Below, in pieces: positions 6,066 through 9,512 of a DNA stretch of 9,512 nucleotides. The translations under genes were made by a program, and so were the position numbers. The DNA is taken from assembly GCA_018700215.1 (NCBI GenBank), contig JABIST010000140.1, positions 1-9,512 of the forward strand. The letters are read 5' to 3'. The number at the start of each line of letters is the position of its first letter. Position 1 is the first letter of the stretch. The notes beneath the pieces were generated by a model. The model was not told the DNA's origin. It made no database searches and saw only the letters and a list, made by a program, of their open reading frames with translations. Source of the stretch: Dehalococcoidia bacterium. Lineage in GTDB: Bacteria > Chloroflexota > Dehalococcoidia > UBA2979.

Positions 6066-6503
6066 CTACCGCAAGAAATCCAACAGCGACGTCTGGAGCG
6101 TTCGCCCAGCCGCGCTCTCCACGCCCGGACCAGACACATCCGCTTCCGGAACACCTCCGGCAACGCTCGATGCCATCCGCGCCCCGCCGCCGCTCGGCCA
6201 CGCCGCGCCGCACTCACCGGAGAACACCTCAGCCCAGTGCTCATCCAACGTCTCAAACTCAATCACCGTCTGGATCTTTGCGTAGACCGGCACCGCACTC
6301 ACCAGATTGAACACCCGGTCATCCAGCGTGATCCGCGGACCCAGCTTCCCCTCGGAGAACACCGGCGTCGGCTCCGGCGTCGGCTCCAGCGCCACCGCCG
6401 TTCCGCCACCGCCCAGCACCAGGAAATAGACCGCCGCGGCCACAAGGATGCCAATTAGTGCACCACCGCCTGCCAGCACTGGAGGCTTCGTCAGTAGACC
6501 CAT
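6066..6503 (-). CDS. fliL: FliL-like flagellar basal body-associated protein, divergent C-terminus
   Basis: A 145-residue single-pass membrane protein. The membrane segment (about 11-30) is followed by a proline-rich linker (EPTPEPTPVF) and a region like the start of the FliL periplasmic domain (KLGPRITLDDRVFNLVSA, then YAKIQTVIEFETLDEHW). FliL normally forms a ring around the MotAB stator and supports motor function. From about residue 93 the sequence becomes Gly/Ala/Ser-rich and no longer resembles FliL. The usual helix preceding the terminal beta strand (pattern V-x-F-T-x-F-V-V-Q) is absent in this and in the other two frames. It could be a truly divergent FliL, a degraded gene or an old frameshift. 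The start was chosen at ATG 6503 because GGGAGG lies 8 bases upstream; the frame stays open further upstream but only over motB. Position right after motB supports the assignment. Confidence 0.75.
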   Translation of the reverse strand: MGLLTKPPVLAGGGALIGILVAAAVYFLVLGGGGTAVALEPTPEPTPVFSEGKLGPRITLDDRVFNLVSAVPVYAKIQTVIEFETLDEHWAEVFSGECGAAWPSGGGARMASSVAGGVPEADVSGPGVESAAGRTLQTSLLDFLR

Positions 6504-6516
6504 CCGCGTAACCTCC

Positions 6517-7320
6517 CTATTCCAAACCAGACCCACTCGGTGCGATTCCAAAATCGCTACCAAGCGGTCCGGCACCTTCGGTCCCGATCTGAGCATCGGG
6601 GTACAAAATGACAATGTCGGCTCGCCGGTTCAGCGCCCGTCCCTCAGGGGTCAGGTTGTCCGCCACCGGCCGAAACTCTCCGTAGCCCGCTGAAAAAATC
6701 AGCGTCGCATTCACGTCGCCCTCATCCACCAGATAACGCACCACCGCCGTCGCTCGAGACCCGGACAGCTCCCAGTTGGATGCGTAATCGTGAGTCACCA
6801 GCGGAATATTGTCCGTGTGGCCTTCCACCCGGACCTCGCGGCCCAGTTCGGTCAACACCACCGCAACAATGTCCAGCAGCGGCAGCGCCTCTGGACGCAG
6901 ATTCGCGCTCGCCGTCGGGAACACCAGATTGTCCGCCAACCGGATACTGATGCCATCAGCCTCCTCGGACACCAAAATCCGCCCCACCAAACCATGAGCG
7001 GAACTCTCCCGCTGAACCAAATTCCGCACGAACAACAGATCCTGCTCAATCACCGCATTCGTCTGATCAGAAGAACCCGGCACAATCCCGGTACCTTCGT
7101 TGAACAGCGGCGTCCCATCGCGCAGCCCCTCGTTCACCGGAACGTTGAACGCATCAGACAGACCCCGCGCCAGCGACTCAAATTTCGTGACATTCTGATC
7201 CGCCGTCGCGTACAGCAGAATGAAGAAACCGAACAACAACGTCACCAGATCCGCGTACGAAATCACCCAGCGCTCGTCCGCCTCGCCGCCCTCGGCATGA
7301 CCCTTCTTGCGCCGGCTCAT
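6517..7320 (-). CDS. motB: flagellar motor stator protein MotB
   Basis: A 267-residue stator subunit. With MotA it forms the ion channel that powers the flagellar motor and anchors it to the cell wall. The N-terminus is basic (SRRKKGH), followed by one membrane segment (about 19-38) that begins with the motif WVISYADLVTLLF. Asp24 is the predicted essential ion-binding residue. A plug/linker region leads to an OmpA-like peptidoglycan-binding domain (about 125-242) with VRVEGHTDNIP, NWELSGSRATAVVRYL, GYGEFRPVADN and NRRADIVI. The last 25 residues are Gly/Ser-rich. Its ATG overlaps the motA stop by 4 bp (ATGA), so the two are translationally coupled. Proton or sodium use cannot be decided from what I can see. 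Confidence 0.96.
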   Translation of the reverse strand: MSRRKKGHAEGGEADERWVISYADLVTLLFGFFILLYATADQNVTKFESLARGLSDAFNVPVNEGLRDGTPLFNEGTGIVPGSSDQTNAVIEQDLLFVRNLVQRESSAHGLVGRILVSEEADGISIRLADNLVFPTASANLRPEALPLLDIVAVVLTELGREVRVEGHTDNIPLVTHDYASNWELSGSRATAVVRYLVDEGDVNATLIFSAGYGEFRPVADNLTPEGRALNRRADIVILYPDAQIGTEGAGPLGSDFGIAPSGSGLE

Positions 7321-8135
7321 GCTGCTTCGTCCTGCTCGGCTTCAGCGCCACCGTCATCGTCGTCATCCTCGTCCCGCATCCGGTCAGACGGTGCCAGGAA
7401 GCCCTGCAACTTCTCCTTCACAATCCGTGGGTTATCGCCGGCCTGAATCGAAAGCACACCCTCCAGGATCATCTCCCGGACCTGCATCTCTTCCCCGGAA
7501 ATGGCGCTCAACTTCGTCGCTACCGGCAACAACAGCACATTTGCCATACCCACGCCGTAGAACGTCGCCACAAACGCCACCGCAATACCGTGCCCCAGCG
7601 CCGCCACATCGCCGCCCAGGTTCCCAAGCACCGTGATCAAACCCATCACCGCACCAAGCACACCCAGCGTCGGCGCAAACCCGGAACCCGCCTTCCAGAT
7701 CTCCGCCTTCTCTGCCTCCCGTGCCGCCTCCTGGTCCATATCGATCTCCATGATCGACTTCAGCGCCTCCGGGTCCGTCCCGTCGATCATCAGCATCAAA
7801 CCCTTGCGAGCGAACGGCTCCGTCACCGAACGCGCGTCCTCCTCCAGCGACAGCAAACCCTCTCGGCGTGCCTTGTCCGCCATGCTCACCAGGTGCTCCG
7901 CCATCGCACGCGGCTCGGTACCAGCCCCACCGGTCATCGCACGAATAAACGAACCCGGAATAGCCAGCGTCGAACTCAGCGGGAACGACGTAATCGTCGC
8001 TCCCAGCGTCCCCACCACAACGATCATGAATCCAGGGATATTGAAGAGCGACATCGGCGAGCCGCCCTCGATCACGAAGCCACCCATGACCCCAATGATC
8101 GCAACCACAATTCCGATGATCGTCGCGATACCCAC
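7317..8135 (-). CDS. motA: flagellar motor stator protein MotA
   Basis: A 272-residue inner membrane stator subunit that couples ion flow to torque. Four membrane segments are visible at about 1-21, 33-53, 151-172 and 182-205. The large cytoplasmic loop carries KARREGLLSLEED, whose R90 and E98 correspond to the charged residues that contact the rotor protein FliG in Escherichia coli. TM3 has the family motif GFAPTLGVLGAVMGLITVLG with the conserved Pro155. TM4 has GHGIAVAFVATFYGVGMAN. The start is a GTG at 8135, 11 bp after the flbD stop; only a weak GGCGG precedes it. The C-terminus is unusual: residues 255-272 are strongly acidic (EDDDDDGGAEAEQDEAA). The stop overlaps the motB start. The name could also be PomA if sodium-driven. 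Confidence 0.96.
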   Translation of the reverse strand: MGIATIIGIVVAIIGVMGGFVIEGGSPMSLFNIPGFMIVVVGTLGATITSFPLSSTLAIPGSFIRAMTGGAGTEPRAMAEHLVSMADKARREGLLSLEEDARSVTEPFARKGLMLMIDGTDPEALKSIMEIDMDQEAAREAEKAEIWKAGSGFAPTLGVLGAVMGLITVLGNLGGDVAALGHGIAVAFVATFYGVGMANVLLLPVATKLSAISGEEMQVREMILEGVLSIQAGDNPRIVKEKLQGFLAPSDRMRDEDDDDDGGAEAEQDEAA

Positions 8136-8146
8136 GAGTTCGCCGC

Positions 8147-8383
8147 CTACCCAGTCTTCTCGTCGTTCAGCAGCTTCAATGGCGGCTTCACGCCGCTCCC
8201 ACCGCCATACGCCGTGTGCCGGTACTCCATCACCCGATCCACAATCTCCACGTCCGGTTCTTTCACGATGTAGGAGTGCCCGTTCATCAACACCACATGC
8301 GTATCCGGCGTGCTTTCCACGCTCTGGATAAACTCCGCATTGAGATACAGCTCAGTGCCGTCCAGCCGGGTCACTCGGATCAT
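8147..8383 (-). CDS. flbD: FlbD/SwrD family flagellar protein
   Basis: A 78-residue protein with the FlbD pattern: MIRVTRLDGTELYLNAEFIQ (1-20), then a variable SVESTPDTHVVLMNG and YIVKEPDVEIVDRVMEY. These small proteins occur in flagellar operons next to motA and fliL. In Bacillus subtilis the homologue SwrD supports swarming by raising motor torque. I chose ATG 8383 because a strong GGAGG lies 7 bases upstream and the protein then begins exactly like family members; the frame stays open upstream to 8509 but that stretch has no family similarity. It is first in the flbD-motA-motB-fliL-fliW-csrA series, so its upstream region should hold the operon promoter unless the operon starts further away. 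The C-terminal tail (GGGSGVKPPLKLLNDEKTG) is beyond the usual core. Confidence 0.92.
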   Translation of the reverse strand: MIRVTRLDGTELYLNAEFIQSVESTPDTHVVLMNGHSYIVKEPDVEIVDRVMEYRHTAYGGGSGVKPPLKLLNDEKTG

Positions 8384-8543
8384 CTGCCGACCTCCGGTAC
8401 GGTGCACAGCGGCACCGAGGCCCATTGTTCGGCCAGACCGCCTGCCGCCGTATCGGGGAACCCCCTCCCTCCCCCCGGGAAAAACCACGACTACGCCCCA
8501 GCACCTCAAGATGCCGCACCCTCAAATGACGAAAGACACCCTC
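8384..8543. promoter_or_regulatory. divergent intergenic region between flbD and the methyltransferase gene
   Basis: This 160-bp gap must contain start signals for both divergent genes. On the minus side a strong flbD ribosome site (8395-8391) and a small 5-bp hairpin just upstream (8401-8416) are visible. A C-rich tract lies on the plus strand at 8461-8478. A CCCGATAC sequence on the minus strand (near 8449-8456) is close to the -10 of flagellar sigma-28 promoters, but no matching -35 is seen. No promoter can be named with confidence for either strand. Confidence 0.35.
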
Positions 8544-9413
8544 ATGAACCTGAACAATCCTCAACTACCTGATTTGAGACCCACCCCAGACCACGCCTTC
8601 ACCGCCTGGACCCAACTCGTCCTCAACAACCGCGAACAAATCGAACGCCTCAGAGAACGCCAGCCCACCGCGGACTTCTATCAATCACGCGCCGGTCAAT
8701 TCCGCCCAGACCGCCGCCCGTCCCCAGAACTCCCCTACCTCCTCCAGATCGCCCAACCCCAGGACCACTGGCTAGACATCGGCGCCGGCGGTGGCCGCTT
8801 CGCCGTCCCCATCGCCCAGCACGTCACCGCCGTCCACGCCGTCGAACCGTCCCCCGCCATGCGCGAAACCCTCGCCGCTGCCGCCGCCGAAGCCAACCTC
8901 ACCAACATCCACACCTATGACCTCCGCTGGCCCACCCCAGATGCCAATGTCCCCACCGCAGACGTCTCCCTCGCCTCCCACATGCTCTATGATCAGGAGG
9001 ACCTCCACGCCTTCCTCCAGGCCATGGAGGCCCACACCCGAAGGCTCTGTGTCGTCATCGTCGGCAACCGCGCCCCCAGCAGTGCCTTCGAGCCGCTCTG
9101 GACCGAGCTCTACGGCGAACCCGCCCGCCTCCTCCCCGCCCGCCACGAACTGCTCGCCGCCCTCGGCGCCCTGGACCGGCGATTCGACGTCAAGACCTTC
9201 CCCATGCCCCCATCCGAGCCCATCGAGCTCGACGACGCATTAGCGCGCGCCCGGTTCCTCTACTGGCTCGAAGACGGGTCAGACCGCCAGGCACTCGCCC
9301 GCCAATGGCTCAGCGAGCACCTATCGACCGAGGATGGCCGTATCGCCATGCCGGCGCGGGTCGAGTACACATCGGTGATCTCATGGCCGCCAGGCGGCAC
9401 AGGGCTCGCCTGA
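8544..9413 (+). CDS. class I SAM-dependent methyltransferase
   Basis: A 289-residue protein with a Rossmann-type methyltransferase fold. Motif I is WLDIGAGGGRFAVPIA (76-91), the acidic end of strand 2 is VHAVEPSPAM (97-106), and an acidic post-motif region is TADVSLASHMLYDQEDLHAF (138-157). The substrate is unknown. The N-terminal 70 residues include a helical stretch with RLRERQ and DFYQSRAGQFR, as in other small-molecule methyltransferases of the Methyltransf_11/25 type. The start is uncertain: ATGs at 8511, 8526 and 8544 are in frame, and I prefer 8544 because only it has a weak GAAAG site. Codon use differs from its neighbours, with C-ending codons (CTC, GTC, GCC) plus CAA/GAA, while the minus-strand genes prefer G-ending codons; this follows the strand skew. 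It stands alone, with flbD divergent and a receiver-domain gene convergent. Confidence 0.85.
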   Translation: MNLNNPQLPDLRPTPDHAFTAWTQLVLNNREQIERLRERQPTADFYQSRAGQFRPDRRPSPELPYLLQIAQPQDHWLDIGAGGGRFAVPIAQHVTAVHAVEPSPAMRETLAAAAAEANLTNIHTYDLRWPTPDANVPTADVSLASHMLYDQEDLHAFLQAMEAHTRRLCVVIVGNRAPSSAFEPLWTELYGEPARLLPARHELLAALGALDRRFDVKTFPMPPSEPIELDDALARARFLYWLEDGSDRQALARQWLSEHLSTEDGRIAMPARVEYTSVISWPPGGTGLA

Positions 9414-9418
9414 GGCCG

Positions 9419-9512
9419 CTAGAACAGTGCCAACAGCGTGGTGCGCAGCTCATCGATCGTGAACGGCTTGCCCAGGAACGCTGTCGCTCCGGCGTCCATC
9501 ATCTCCCGCGCC
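9419..9512 (-). CDS. C-terminal end of a receiver-domain protein, cut by window edge
   Basis: Thirty residues followed by a TAG stop: AREMMDAGATAFLGKPF and then TIDELRTTLLALF. This is the end of a CheY-like receiver domain, with the Lys-Pro-Phe motif that holds the conserved phosphorylation-site lysine, followed by the last helix. Nothing follows the domain, so it ends a single-domain regulator, a hybrid kinase or another receiver fusion; the visible part cannot tell. It is convergent with the methyltransferase, with 5 bp between the stops and no room for separate terminators. Confidence 0.85.
   Translation of the reverse strand, partial: AREMMDAGATAFLGKPFTIDELRTTLLALF

Noticed and set aside
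6504..6614. Upstream extension of the fliL-like frame into motB
   Set aside because: It lies almost wholly inside motB in another frame, and ATG 6503 has its own strong ribosome site and precedes the membrane segment.
8449..8456. CCCGATAC on the minus strand, similar to the sigma-28 -10 element
   Set aside because: No TAAA-type -35 element is found at the expected distance, so a flagellar sigma-28 promoter is not supported.
8384..8509. Upstream extension of the flbD frame
   Set aside because: A strong ribosome site and the family-typical N-terminus support ATG 8383; the extension is low-complexity.
8310..8543. Upstream extension of the methyltransferase frame to an ATG at 8310
   Set aside because: It overlaps the flbD coding region and the intergenic region, and the extra residues show no methyltransferase similarity.

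Overview
The window looks like chromosomal DNA from a GC-rich, flagellated bacterium. Almost every gene lies on the minus strand; one methyltransferase gene runs the other way. The gene set flbD-motA-motB-fliL-fliW-csrA, plus strong Shine-Dalgarno sites, fits a lineage where FliW and CsrA couple flagellar assembly to translation (Firmicutes, Thermotogota, Chloroflexota and relatives). A flagellated Chloroflexota is my best guess, but the lineage is inferred from gene content only and is uncertain.

Layout from left to right: (1) 1-1075, leuB (3-isopropylmalate dehydrogenase), cut by the left edge, with a weak promoter candidate and two GC-rich hairpins upstream. (2) 4827 down to 1308, a three-gene operon: an OmpR-type response regulator, a membrane sensor histidine kinase, and a membrane-anchored protein with two PDZ domains and no protease domain. 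The genes are 5 bp apart or overlap by 4 bp. (3) 4828-5296, a gene-free spacer with a clear intrinsic terminator for the csrA side and two unexplained inverted-repeat structures. (4) 8383 down to 5297, a flagellar operon: flbD, motA, motB, a divergent fliL, fliW, csrA. (5) 8544-9413 on the plus strand, a class I SAM-dependent methyltransferase. (6) 9419-9512, the last 30 codons of a receiver-domain protein, convergent with the methyltransferase.

MotA and MotB form the stator that drives the flagellar motor, FliL is normally a stator-associated membrane protein, and FlbD is a small flagellar/swarming protein. FliW and CsrA form the partner switch that in Bacillus controls flagellin translation. 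A hairpin over the csrA ribosome binding site carries a GGA-containing hexaloop like a CsrA binding site, suggesting autoregulation. The neighbouring two-component system and its PDZ partner look like an envelope-sensing module.

No new defence system, mobile element or CRISPR array is visible. The features most worth following up are the nested inverted-repeat element at 4887-4985, the csrA leader hairpin, the PDZ protein with triplicated helices, and the fliL that lacks the usual C-terminal half.
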